A program made the translations under genes and the position numbers. Below the pieces are notes generated by a model. It did not search any database. It was not told where the DNA came from and saw only the letters and a list, made by a program, of their open reading frames with translations. This document shows positions 17,796 to 26,535 of a DNA stretch of 64,000 nucleotides, one piece after another. The stretch's first letter is position 1; every line of letters starts with the position of its first letter. Source of the DNA: CANKHA01 sp963750965 (GTDB lineage: Bacteria > Pseudomonadota > Alphaproteobacteria > Rhizobiales > Xanthobacteraceae); assembly GCA_963750965.1 (NCBI GenBank), contig CAVVSK010000010.1, positions 372,001 through 436,000 of the forward strand, in the 5' to 3' direction.

Positions 17796-18792
17796 CTAAA
17801 GCGCCATCATGGCCGGCGGGAACAGCTCTTCCAGTCTGACCAAGCGCGGCGTCAGGCCCTGTTCGTAGGAATATTGCGCCGCCGTCTCCAGTACCTTGCG
17901 GTTGGCCTGCACGCCATGCTGGACCACCGGTGTGGCCAGCGCCTTGCCTGATTCCGGGGGCAGCAGGCCGAGCTCCAGATGATAGGCGACGGCTTCCTTG
18001 CGCGCCTTTTCGGCAAGCGCATTCGCGTTCTGGAAGGCGTTGAAGATATGGATCACGGTCCAGGGGTGCTTTTCGGCGATCTCGCGCTTGATCACCATGC
18101 CGTGGTTGATCGGATAGATGCCGGTCTTGCGGTAGAAGCGCACGCCCTCGGCATGCGGATCGGGAAACAGGGTCTTGAAGTCCGGGTGCCGATAGAGATC
18201 GAGGTTTGACCGGTCGACCAGGTTGTTGGTGTTGGCGAGATAGCGCAAGGCGCCGTCGAGCTTGCCGTCCAGCAGCATTTCGCCGAGATTTGTGCTGTTG
18301 GGTATGTAGTTGAGCTTCACGTCCTTGGGCGGACGAAAGCCGACAACGGCGCCCTGGCTGAAATCGTCGTTGCGCTCCATCCAGAATTCCATGTCGCGCG
18401 GATGCACGTCGTATTCGTGCTGCAGATAGCCGCGCGTCCAGAGCGCCGCGGTCTGCTGATATTCCGGCACGCCCATCTTCTTGCCCTTGAGATCGGCCGG
18501 CACTCTCGATGCCGCGATCCTTGCGCACCAGAACGCCGACCTGGAACATCTTTCGCGTCGTGAAGACCGGAATGCCGACCCAGCGGTCGTCGCCACCGGC
18601 AACCGCCATCATCAGCGAGGACAGCGACATCTCGGAAACGTCGAATTCGCCAAACCGCAACTGGCGCCAGAACAGCTCGGATGGATGCATGCAGGTGCAG
18701 GTGAGGTCGATGCCGTCCGCCTTCACCTTGCCTTCGAGAATCGGCTGCGTGCGCGGATTGTCCGCCATCGCGATGCTCAGTGGCAGGTCCAT
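17796..18792 (-). pseudogene. Substrate-binding protein, 4,5-dihydroxyphthalate decarboxylase-like (one-base frameshift)
   Basis: The two halves of one protein lie in adjacent frames. The first, from ATG 18792 with a GGGAG ribosome-binding site, reads MDLPLSIAMADNPRTQPILE and continues to VLVRKDRGIES. The second resumes at PADLKGKKMG and runs to the stop at 17796. The join is near 18495-18512, and deleting one base gives 331 residues. The sequence resembles the NMT1/ABC substrate-binding proteins often labelled 4,5-dihydroxyphthalate decarboxylase in alphaproteobacteria; those usually act as periplasmic or regulatory ligand-binding proteins, and no signal peptide is visible here. The gene converges on the extradiol dioxygenase gene (nine bases between stops). 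It may be intact in the organism, see the indel-cluster finding. Confidence 0.75.
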
Positions 18793-18870
18793 GGTCGCTC
18801 CCAGGTGACGCGCGCTGCTGGTTAGCATAGCGGCCATGCCTCGATAACCTCAACGCGTAAAAGGACTTGT

Positions 18871-18945
18871 CATGCCCGGCGAAAGCGGGGCATCCAGTAT
18901 CCGCTGCAAACCCGCGCTGACGGATGCTGGATCGTCCGGCGACGC
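18871..18945. repeat. Palindromic intergenic repeat (REP-like)
   Basis: The stretch begins GTCATGCCCGGCGAAAGCGG and contains the inverted arms CATCCAGTATCCG (about 18890-18902) and CGGATGCTGGATC (about 18921-18933), which pair with one mismatch. Elements of this wording are frequent between genes in Bradyrhizobium-like genomes. A partial relative (TCATCCCGGCGAGCGGA) lies at about 23985 after the Bug gene. It fills the gap between two divergent genes, just before the ferredoxin reductase start. Confidence 0.55.
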
Positions 18946-18960
18946 GAAGACGGAGAGAGA

Positions 18961-19993
18961 ATGACCGAACCGATCAAGACCGACGTCCTCATCATCGGCG
19001 CGGGGCCCGCGGGGCTGTTCGCGGTGTTCGAGCTCGGCCTGCTCGACATGAAGACGCATCTGGTCGACATCCTGGACAAGCCGGGCGGGCAATGCGCCGA
19101 GCTCTATCCGGAGAAGCCGATCTACGACATTCCGGCCGTGCCTTTCGTTACCGGGCAAGGGCTGGTCGACGCGCTGATGGCGCAGATCAAGCCGTTCCAT
19201 CCGGAATTCCACCTCGAGCGAGATGGTGGAGACGATCGAGAAGATCGGCGATCCGCTGTTCCGGGTGACCACCGACACCGGCAAAGTATTCGAAGCCAAG
19301 GTGGTCGTGATCGGCGCCGGCGGCGGCTCATTCCAGCCCAAGCGCCCGCCGATCAAGGGCATCGAGGCCTACGAGGACAAGTCGGTGTTCTATGCCGTGC
19401 GCCAGATGGAGAAATTCCGCGGCAAGAAACTGCTGATCATCGGCGGCGGCGACAGTGCGCTCGACTGGACATTGAACCTGCAGCCGGTCGCCTCACATCT
19501 GACGCTGCTGCACCGGCGCGACGACTTCCGCGCCGCGCCCGACAGCGTCAACAAGATGCGCGCGCTGGTGGCGGAAAAGAAGATGGATTTCGTGCTCGGC
19601 CAGGCCACAAGCCTGGAAGGCGAGGACGGGCAGGTGAGGGCGGCAGTGGTGAAGGGCGGCAACGGCGAGACGTCCTCGCTCGCCTGCGAAGCCGTCCTGC
19701 CGTTCTTCGGGCTGACCATGAAGCTCGGTCCGGTGGCGAACTGGGGCATCGCACTCAACGAGGACGAGTTGATGCCGGTCGACACGGAAAAATTCGAGAC
19801 CAGCGTGCCGGGCATTTTCGCCATCGGCGACATCAACAGTTATCCCGGCAAGCTGAAGCTGATCCTCTCCGGTTTCCACGAGGCCGCGCTGATGGCGCAG
19901 CAGGCGTATCACTACGTCTATCCGGACAAGAAGCTGGTCTTCCAATACACCACGTCGTCCACCAGCCTGCAGAAGAAACTTGGCGTGACGTGA
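18961..19993 (+). pseudogene. Ferredoxin-NADP+ reductase, thioredoxin-reductase-like (one-base frameshift)
   Basis: Two overlapping frames give one protein. The first starts at ATG 18961 with the FAD-binding IIGAGPAGLFAVFE and runs to PFHPEFHLE. The second continues with MVETIEKIGDPLF, a second GAGGGSF loop, the NADPH-binding IIGGGDSALDW, and the C-terminal FAIGDINSYPGKLKL FAD loop before the stop at 19993. The join is near 19213-19222, and removing one base gives 343 residues, the usual length of the type 2 (TrxR-like) ferredoxin-NADP reductases. The CxxC of thioredoxin reductases is absent, as expected. The enzyme would pass electrons from NADPH to a ferredoxin, possibly the one at 10279, and on to the Rieske oxygenase or the molybdenum hydroxylase. 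The damage is probably a consensus error. Confidence 0.82.
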
Positions 19994-20052
19994 CGGACGG
20001 AAATCAATTTCACCCTGGATAAGGCCGGAGCCCCAAAGGGGCTCCGTTCTTC

Positions 20053-22282
20053 TCAACTCTGCGACAGCGCGGCCTTGACCCTGGCGGGCGTGTAGGGCGC
20101 CGAGCGCAGCCGCACCCCGGTGGCGTCGAACACCGCGTTGGAGACCGCGCTCGGGATCACCGCGGAGGCCGGCTCGCCGGCGCCCCAGGGCCGCTCATTC
20201 GGCCGGTCGATCAGGTCGTAGACCAGCTCCGGAATCTCCGGGAAGGTCAGGATCGGATAGCTCTCCCAGTCGAGGCTCGTGACATGCGAGCGGTCGAACG
20301 TGACTTCCTCCTTCAATACCCGGCTGAGCGTCTGCAGCACATTGCCGTCGAGCTGGTTCCTCAGCCCGTCGGGATTGATGATCTGGCCGCAGTCATGGGT
20401 GAGATAGAAGGTGGTCACCTTGATCTCACCGGTCGAACGCTTCACCTCCACATCGGCCACGGCGCCGACATAAGTGCGCACCAGCTCGTATTTGACATAG
20501 GACATGCCGCGGCCCTTCACGACGTCGCCGCTTTGCTTCTGCGGCGAGGCCCGCTTCTCCCACTTGGCGAGCTTGATCAGCCGCTCGAGCGCTTCCAGGC
20601 CACGCTTGTCGGCGGGGTCGATATATTTGATCCGGAAATCGAAGGGATCGACTCCCGCCGCCGCCGCCAGCTCGTCCATGAAGCATTCGTTGGCATAGGT
20701 GTTCTGCATCCGGCCCGGGGTCCTGATCCAGGACGGCCGGAACGGCGTGGTTTCCAGCCGGTGGCAGACCGTCTTGATGTTCGGGAACTTGTAGGGAATC
20801 GCCGAGTCCTGAAAGATATTTCCCGGGAACGAAATCTGCGCCGTCGGCAGCCCGGCCAATTCCGCCGCGATCAGCGGGACATTGAGCCCGGCCCGGCCTG
20901 CGGAATGAAGAATTCCGATTCCCAGGCGGTGATGTTGGCTGAAGCATCGATACTGCCGCGCAGGTCGATCAGCGTGGGTGGCCCCTTGGGGTCCCAGCCA
21001 TGTTCGTCGGCGCGCGACCATTGCACCCGCACCGGCTTGCCGGCGGCCTTGGCCAGCATCGCGGCATCGGCGGCGGCATCTTCGTGCCCGTTGCGGCCGT
21101 AGCAGCCCGCGCCTTCCAGATAGAGGCAGCGCACATTGTCAGGCGAAAGCCCGAACATCTCGGCGAGCTGCTTGCGCAGATCATGCGTCGCCTGCGACGA
21201 CGACCAGGACGTCAGCTTGCCGTCCTTGAACTCGGCGATCGCGCAGGAAGGGCCGATCGAGCCATGCGTGTTGATGGGGAAGTCGTAGGTGGCCGCGATT
21301 TTCTTCGCGCCCTTTCGCCATGGCCTCGGATGGTGTCGCCGACGTTACTGGTCGCATCCGACCTTCACCACCTTGGTCGCGCGCACATGCTCGTAAAGCT
21401 TGGCCTGCTCGGGCAGTCCTTCCCATTTCGACCATGTGGCTGCTTTCTTGAGCGCCTCCGCGCCCTTGATCGCGGCCCATTCATTGCTGGCGACGACGCC
21501 GAGGAAACTGCCCTCGCGCACCACCTGCACGACACCCGGAATGTTCTTGACGGCGGCCTCGTCGACCTTTTCGAGCTTGGCGCCGACCGACGGCGGCCGC
21601 ACCACGCGGCCATGCAGCATGTCGGGCATCCGCAGGTTATGCATATAGATGAAACGCCCGGTGCATTTGTCGGGGATGTCGACGCGCGGCACCGATTGGC
21701 CCACCAGCTTGTAGTCCTTCGGATCCTTGAAGGTCGTCGGCTTGGTGTGGTCGAGCTTGAGCGAAAAGCTCTTGCCGCCGATCAACTCGCCGTAGCTGAC
21801 CTTCTTGTCGCCGGCCGATCGCGACGCCGTCGACGATCTTGACGTCTTCCGGCTTGGCGCCGAGCCGCTTGGCGGCTTCCGCCACCAGCGCCTGCCGGGC
21901 GGTCGCCGCCGCATTGCGCAACTGCATGCCGCCGATCTGGATGGTGACGCTGGCCCAGGTCTTGCCCTGATCGGGCGTGAGCGCCGTGTCGCCTTCGATC
22001 ACCTTCACCGAAGCTGAACGGCACATCGAGCTCGTCGGCCGCGATCTGCATCAGCGCGGTGCGCACGCCGGTGCCGAAATCGATCTTGCCGGAGTAGATC
22101 GTCACCATGCCCTTGGCGTCGATCGAGAGAAAAGTATCGACCTCGGTAAGCGCCAGCGGTTTGTCCGCTGTCGCTCCTTGCGCCAGCGCCTCCGCGATGG
22201 GGCCGGCGAACGAGAAGCCGACGATCAGCGCGCCACCGCTCTTGAGGACGGTACGCCGCGACGGAATGAAATGCGTGTTCAT
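20053..22282 (-). pseudogene. Molybdenum hydroxylase large subunit, IorB type (six frameshifts in this sequence)
   Basis: Segments in all three frames together spell one molybdopterin-binding subunit of the xanthine dehydrogenase family, closest to isoquinoline 1-oxidoreductase beta. The start, ATG 22282, gives a Tat-like signal (SRRTVLKSGG). Breaks lie near 22011, 21815, 21362, 21326, 21310 and 20895. Five are repaired by removing one base and the last by adding one; the corrected length is exactly 741 residues with no internal stop. The C-terminal part, 20053-21021, is the longest undamaged segment and includes KGRGMSYVKYELVRTY and WGAGEPASAVIPSAV, typical of these enzymes. It would hydroxylate an aromatic heterocycle or oxidise an aldehyde with water as oxygen source, together with the Fe-S subunit at 22294. 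Confidence 0.8.
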
Positions 22283-22293
22283 GGTTGCCTCCC

Positions 22294-22765
22294 TCAGGCG
22301 TAAGTGGATGCGCGCTTGACTGCCTTGACGATGCGGGCATGCGTCCCGCAGCGGCAGAGATTTCTGGCGAGCGCTTCCTTGATCTGCGCCTCGGTCGGCT
22401 TGCTTGTTCTGCGTCAGGAAAGCGGCGGATTCCATGATCATGCCGTTAATGCAGTAACCGCATTGCGCGGCCTGTTCCTCGATGAAGGCGCGCTGAACCG
22501 GATGCGGCTTCTCCGGCGTGCCGAGGCCTTCCAGCGTCACCACTTTTTGCTGGTCGGTGACTTTCGACAGCGGCATGACGCAGGAGCGCACCGCCTTGCC
22601 GTCTATATGCACCGTGCAGGCGCCGCATTGCGCCAGGCCGCACCCGAACAGCGGGCCGTTCAATGCCAGGTTGTCGCGCAGCGCCACCAGCAACGACTGT
22701 TCGGGATCGTCGATGTTGATGGTGACGGACTTGCCATTCACGTTGAGCGATTTCGACTGCGCCAT
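22294..22765 (-). pseudogene. Molybdenum hydroxylase small subunit, [2Fe-2S] IorA type (one-base frameshift)
   Basis: From ATG 22765, preceded by GGAGGAAACC, the protein reads MAQSKSLNVNGKSV and carries the plant-type cluster GCGLAQCGACTVHIDG, then CGYCINGMI. One base later in frame it ends with ARNLCRCGTHARIVKAVKRA, the second, [2Fe-2S]-binding alpha-helical domain with the last two cysteine ligands. The break lies near 22398-22408, and deletion of one base gives 156 residues, the normal size for IorA/CoxS subunits. It would transfer electrons from the molybdenum centre of the large subunit. Its stop overlaps the neighbourhood of the IorB start (22282), as expected for a two-gene operon. No FAD subunit gene is present, so electrons probably go to a cytochrome or quinone. 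Confidence 0.82.
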
Positions 22766-22941
22766 GGTTTCCTCCCCGGCAGGCCGGACGTGCATTTTTT
22801 AAAGGACGCGGTGGATCCGCGTTTTTGTTGGCTCGATCCTAGGACAAATTCGGGGGCAACCCAAGCCGGATTGGCGTGCCCTCGCCAAGCAAAAGCATTC
22901 TGCTAGCATGGCTTGTTTTCGGGCTTTTGCAGGGGATCTGG

Positions 22942-23976
22942 ATGAACACGGAAAGTTGCACCACGCGGGCATTGCGCGGCCTTTTGGCCGGCACGCTGGC
23001 CGGCATCTTGTTGGCGGGCGCGGCGGCGGCGCAGACGCCATCTTATGAAGGCAAACAGCTGCGCATGATCATCCCCTCGGGCGCAGGCGGTGGCTACGAT
23101 ACTTATGCGCGCGTTCTCTCCGCGCATCTGGAAAAGCACCTTCCCGGCAAGCCGAACATCATCAACCAGAACATGCCGGGCGCGAGCGGCATGATCGCGA
23201 CCAACTGGGCGGCAGGCGACGCGGCGCCGCGGGACGGCAGCGTCATCGTGGCAACCTATAACGCGCTCCTGCTCGAGCCGCTTTTCGATACTGCCGCCGC
23301 AAAATACGATCCGCGCAAATTCGAATGGATCGGCAGCATCGGCAAGCAGCAGCAGATCTGCGTGACCTGGCACGCCAGCCCGATCAAAAACATCCAACAG
23401 GCGAAGGAACGCGAGATAGTGGTGTCGGCGACCGGCGTCACCGGCAACTCCGCCACCATGCCGAAGATGCTCAACGCCATGCTCGGCACCAAGTTCAAAG
23501 TGGTGACCGGCTATAACACGCCAGAATCCCGCCTCGCGGTCGAGCGCGGCGAGGCGGAAGGCATCTGCGGGCTGTCCTATGCCACGCTGAAAGCCTCCAA
23601 CCCGGACTGGATCATCAACAACCGCATCAATGTGCTGGTGCAGACCGGCACCACCGCGCAAGCCGGGCTGGAGAAAGTGCCGCTGCTGATCGATCTCGTC
23701 ACCGATGCCGAGACCAAGAAAGCGCTGGAGATTTTGGCGGTGCCGGAGGAGATGGGCCGGCCGTTTTTCATGCCGCCGGGCACGCCGAAGGAATATGTCG
23801 AGGTGATGCGAAAAGCGTTCGACGCTACGCTGAAAGACCCCGCTTTCCTGGCCGACGCGGATAGAAGCCGTCTTGAGGTCGACCCCGTCACCGGCGCGCA
23901 GATGGAGAAGATGATCAAGCAGGCTTTCGAGACGCCAAAGGCGCTGATCGAGCGGGCGGCGAAGCTGAAGGAGTAA
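22942..23976 (+). CDS. Bug/TctC-family periplasmic tricarboxylate-type binding protein
   Basis: This 344-residue protein has a signal peptide (CTTRALRGLLAGTLAGILLA, cleavage after AAAAQ or near it) and the Bug fold hallmarks: IIPSGAGGGYDTYARVLSAHL and a later PGASGMIATNW. It binds a carboxylate ligand in the periplasm and normally feeds a TctAB permease. No tctA or tctB is encoded here, so it is an orphan receptor like most Bug proteins. ATG 22942 with an AGGGG site is preferred over the more upstream ATG at 22876, because it places the charged n-region directly before the hydrophobic core. It follows divergently from the molybdenum hydroxylase operon and may sense or bind the same compound, which is an inference. 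Confidence 0.87.
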   Translation: MNTESCTTRALRGLLAGTLAGILLAGAAAAQTPSYEGKQLRMIIPSGAGGGYDTYARVLSAHLEKHLPGKPNIINQNMPGASGMIATNWAAGDAAPRDGSVIVATYNALLLEPLFDTAAAKYDPRKFEWIGSIGKQQQICVTWHASPIKNIQQAKEREIVVSATGVTGNSATMPKMLNAMLGTKFKVVTGYNTPESRLAVERGEAEGICGLSYATLKASNPDWIINNRINVLVQTGTTAQAGLEKVPLLIDLVTDAETKKALEILAVPEEMGRPFFMPPGTPKEYVEVMRKAFDATLKDPAFLADADRSRLEVDPVTGAQMEKMIKQAFETPKALIERAAKLKE

Positions 23977-24035
23977 CAAGCTGTCATCCCGGCGAGCGGA
24001 TCGGCTCGCACGCTCGCCGTCCGGAATCAAAAGAT

Positions 24036-24764
24036 CTAATGCTCCCTTAGCAGCTTGCCGTAGCCATCGATCCGATCCTCGATGCCGGCGACGCGCATGG
24101 CTTCCCAGGCAATCGCCTGTAGCGACGTCATCACATTGACTTTCAGCTCCTGCTCTAGCGGCTCTATGGCGTCGGCTACGCGCCAATGCGGCTGGGCGAA
24201 GTTGATGGTGTCGAGATCGGGGTTTTCTTTCTTCAATGCCCGCGCCCATTGCATGACCGAGTCCAGCGGGATCGAGCCGACTGTTTTCAGGTCATAGCCG
24301 CCGGCGTAGACCCCGCAGGGCTCCAGCCCGAAGAAATCCTTCAGCTGTTTGTCGTGCCGAAAACTCTGGTCGGGCTTGAAGGGATGAACGGTGCCGACCT
24401 TGCGCGAGCGTAGTGCTTTATAGGCTTTCTGTTGCGCAGTGGTGCTGCTGGTGACCGGCACGCCGATCTCATCCTCCAGCCGCTTCATCAATTCGGTGGG
24501 GTCGCCGCGCGACATGTTGATCGGCAGCCCGCCGAGCAGCACGATATCGGCGCCGCAGGCGGCCAGAGTTTTCGCGCCATCGATGCTGGCGTCGTAGCAT
24601 TTCTCCACGTCTTTAGCGCTGCGCTCGCCGAGCGGCAGCATCACCATCATCAGTGATACGCCAGCGGGCACAATCTTGTAGAAGTCGATAGGGAAAACCT
24701 CGGTCGTAACCGCCGCCACGGTATAGCCAATACGTGCGCGATGACCGTAGATCCCGGTTTCCAT
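24036..24764 (-). CDS. Asp/Glu racemase-superfamily protein without the catalytic cysteine pair
   Basis: This 242-residue protein has the fold signature of the maleate isomerase/arylmalonate decarboxylase/Asp-Glu racemase superfamily: RIGYTVAAVTTEVFPIDFY at the start, GADIVLLGGLPINMSRG after the second strand, and INFAQPHWRVADAIEPLE at the second active-site loop. Where active isomerases have cysteine, this protein has glycine (about G78) and a residue of the NFAQ segment; other cysteines are at 56 and 70, outside the expected sites. Arylmalonate decarboxylase also has glycine in the first position but keeps the second cysteine. Thus the chemistry must differ, or the protein is regulatory. 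ATG 24764 with a GGGGTGAGG site was chosen over upstream ATG 24887. It diverges from its paralogue at 24841 by 76 bases. Confidence 0.75.
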   Translation of the reverse strand: METGIYGHRARIGYTVAAVTTEVFPIDFYKIVPAGVSLMMVMLPLGERSAKDVEKCYDASIDGAKTLAACGADIVLLGGLPINMSRGDPTELMKRLEDEIGVPVTSSTTAQQKAYKALRSRKVGTVHPFKPDQSFRHDKQLKDFFGLEPCGVYAGGYDLKTVGSIPLDSVMQWARALKKENPDLDTINFAQPHWRVADAIEPLEQELKVNVMTSLQAIAWEAMRVAGIEDRIDGYGKLLREH

Positions 24765-24840
24765 ATCCTCACCCCGACTGTGATCCGTATCTAAAACGAT
24801 ATATACAGAAGCGCAGCGCTTCCAGCGGAAGAGAAGGCAG

Positions 24841-25596
24841 ATGCCATACGAACCGATCATCCCGCGCGCCCGGCTGGGTTTCATCATCCCTACGTCGAAT
24901 CGGATGGTGGAGCCGCAGATGCAGCGTTACATGCCGGCCGGCGTGATCCCGCATTTCACCCGCATCGGGATGACCAACAAGCACAAAGCGCCGCTGGAAC
25001 AGCAGTTGCCGAAGATTGCCGCCGCTGCCGAGATGCTGGCGGAATCCAAATGCGACGCAGTGATCCTGCAATGCACCGGCACCTCGATGTCGGGCGGCCT
25101 CGATATGGAGCGGCATGTGATCGCGGCGATGGAGAAAGCGACCGGCAAGCCATGCTCCACCGCGGCCTCTTCGCTTACCTCCGCCTTCACCGCGCTCGGC
25201 GCCAAGAAGCTGGCCTTCGTGTCGGAAACCAAACAGCCGGATCATGAGAAGAAGCTGCGCTATCTGCGCGAGGCGGGCTACGCCATCGTCGCCGACAAGG
25301 CGGTCGGTCTCGCCGGCAGTGATGAATACTGCACGATGCCGCCAAAACTCTGGTTCGATACCACAGTGGCGCTCAAGCGCGATGACGCCGACGCCTATTT
25401 CATCAGCTGCGCGAATATCCACAGCATCGACGCCATCGAGGATCTGGAAAAGGTGCTGAGCAAGCCCGTGGTCACCAGCAATCAGGCGGCGATCTGGAAA
25501 TCGCTGCGGCTCGCCGGCATCTGGGACGCCGTCCCCGGCCTCGGGCATCTGCTGCGTCACGATGCGGGTACCGCCGGTGTGCGGGCGGCGGAGTGA
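24841..25596 (+). CDS. Maleate cis-trans isomerase-like protein (Asp/Glu racemase superfamily)
   Basis: The 251-residue protein keeps both catalytic cysteines of the superfamily, C78 in ILQCTGTSMSGG and C190 in FISCANIHSIDAIEDLE. It starts PRARLGFIIPTSNRMVEPQM, which matches maleate isomerases, enzymes that turn maleate into fumarate at the end of nicotinate and gentisate-type pathways. Fumarate could then enter central metabolism; a class I fumarase is encoded at 61581, though far away. Length and spacing of the two cysteines agree with the family. It diverges from the cysteine-less paralogue, and the shared 76-base gap holds an AT-rich near-palindrome (GTATCTAAAACGATATATAC). Other members racemise aspartate or hydantoins, so the substrate should be regarded as likely but not proven. 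Confidence 0.78.
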   Translation: MPYEPIIPRARLGFIIPTSNRMVEPQMQRYMPAGVIPHFTRIGMTNKHKAPLEQQLPKIAAAAEMLAESKCDAVILQCTGTSMSGGLDMERHVIAAMEKATGKPCSTAASSLTSAFTALGAKKLAFVSETKQPDHEKKLRYLREAGYAIVADKAVGLAGSDEYCTMPPKLWFDTTVALKRDDADAYFISCANIHSIDAIEDLEKVLSKPVVTSNQAAIWKSLRLAGIWDAVPGLGHLLRHDAGTAGVRAAE

Positions 25597-25624
25597 CGGA
25601 ACGACAAGCCAACTATGATGAGCG

Positions 25625-26245
25625 ATGACAATAATGCTGACGGAAAAGGCCCTCAACGATGTGGCTGCCAATCAGACCCTAGAGAAGATTGGAATGATAC
25701 TGGGCGACTGGCATCGGCTTGAGTATTTGGATGAGAGAAAGAAGAAAGAATATTACTGGGACAGAATTATAGCTTCGTCGGATGGTGATGAGCTGAATGT
25801 GAGGGAGCTTTCCGATTTCTCGCAGAAAGTTCTGGACTGGCTGCCGGATGAAGGCGGTTACGTCGTTGCTTTCGATGACTCAACGTCACTCACGTCAGAC
25901 CAGATTTTGATCCTAAGCCGGATCTTCGACGTCGATATGAAGTCTGTGGTCTCGCGAGGCGGCGCTCTCCTTGTGTCGTTTCCAGGCAGAAACCTCGAAG
26001 TGAAACTTCGGCTTTCCTATTTCATTTTCTTCTGCCTCACCTTCTGTGCCCATCTCCACATCGTGAATGCGCAACGCCACGAGGGACCCATTCTCGGTAT
26101 TCAAGACGGTGTCGTCTACTTCATGGAATTGAGTGATTCACGCGCGCACGTTGACAGCTTCGTCCAGCTGCTGGGCACAGAAAAAACGTCCCGCGCCCGT
26201 TGGGTCATCGAATATCAAGAACAAAATGGGGACTGGCCGCCATAG
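25625..26245 (+). CDS. Hypothetical protein of lower GC content
   Basis: I do not recognise this 206-residue protein. It has no membrane segment long enough for certainty, although YFIFFCLTFCAHLHIV (about 133-148) is strongly hydrophobic, and no signal peptide. Acidic and basic residues alternate in the N-terminal half (LDERKKKEYYWDR). Base composition is clearly poorer in G and C than in its neighbours, and codon use is less biased towards GC-ending codons, which suggests recent acquisition. ATG 25625 is the first start; ATG 25634 is also possible. It begins 29 bases after the maleate isomerase-like stop, so read-through from that gene is possible. It may be a component of a mobile or accessory function. 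Confidence 0.55.
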   Translation: MTIMLTEKALNDVAANQTLEKIGMILGDWHRLEYLDERKKKEYYWDRIIASSDGDELNVRELSDFSQKVLDWLPDEGGYVVAFDDSTSLTSDQILILSRIFDVDMKSVVSRGGALLVSFPGRNLEVKLRLSYFIFFCLTFCAHLHIVNAQRHEGPILGIQDGVVYFMELSDSRAHVDSFVQLLGTEKTSRARWVIEYQEQNGDWPP

Positions 26246-26487
26246 GCGGGTACGCCGTCGAATGAATCCTACTGCACAGGCGGCGTGCTCGCGGCGGAGT
26301 GAGATTATTTTGCACCGCACTGGCGCACTTCCAGGGAACCGAGCGGCTTCACGACGCATTGTTCATACAGGATCAACCAGCAAGAGGAGCCTCGTATCGC
26401 GTCTCCGAATACTGAGTTGAATCGGGCGGCGTGTGCCGCAATTGATCGCCGTGGAGCGGCGATGGGCATTTTTGCCCGCACTGAATG

Positions 26488-26511
26488 AGCCCGGCCTTTG
26501 GCGGCCGGGCT
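26488..26511. terminator. Hairpin terminator between convergent genes
   Basis: AGCCCGGCC at 26488-26496 pairs perfectly with GGCCGGGCT at 26503-26511 around a six-base loop and is followed by TTT. It lies between the plus-strand gene at 25625 and the minus-strand SGNH hydrolase ending at 26536. A smaller hairpin (GGGCA/TGCCC) is at about 26464-26476. The T-tract is short, so its efficiency is uncertain. The rest of the 26246-26535 gap holds no recognisable feature. Confidence 0.5.
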
Positions 26512-26535
26512 TTCAGATTCTCGCCGCGGGCGTAA

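Noticed and set aside
20284..21102. 272-codon plus-strand frame opposite the molybdenum hydroxylase
   Set aside because: It is the antisense of a coding sequence and gives no known protein.
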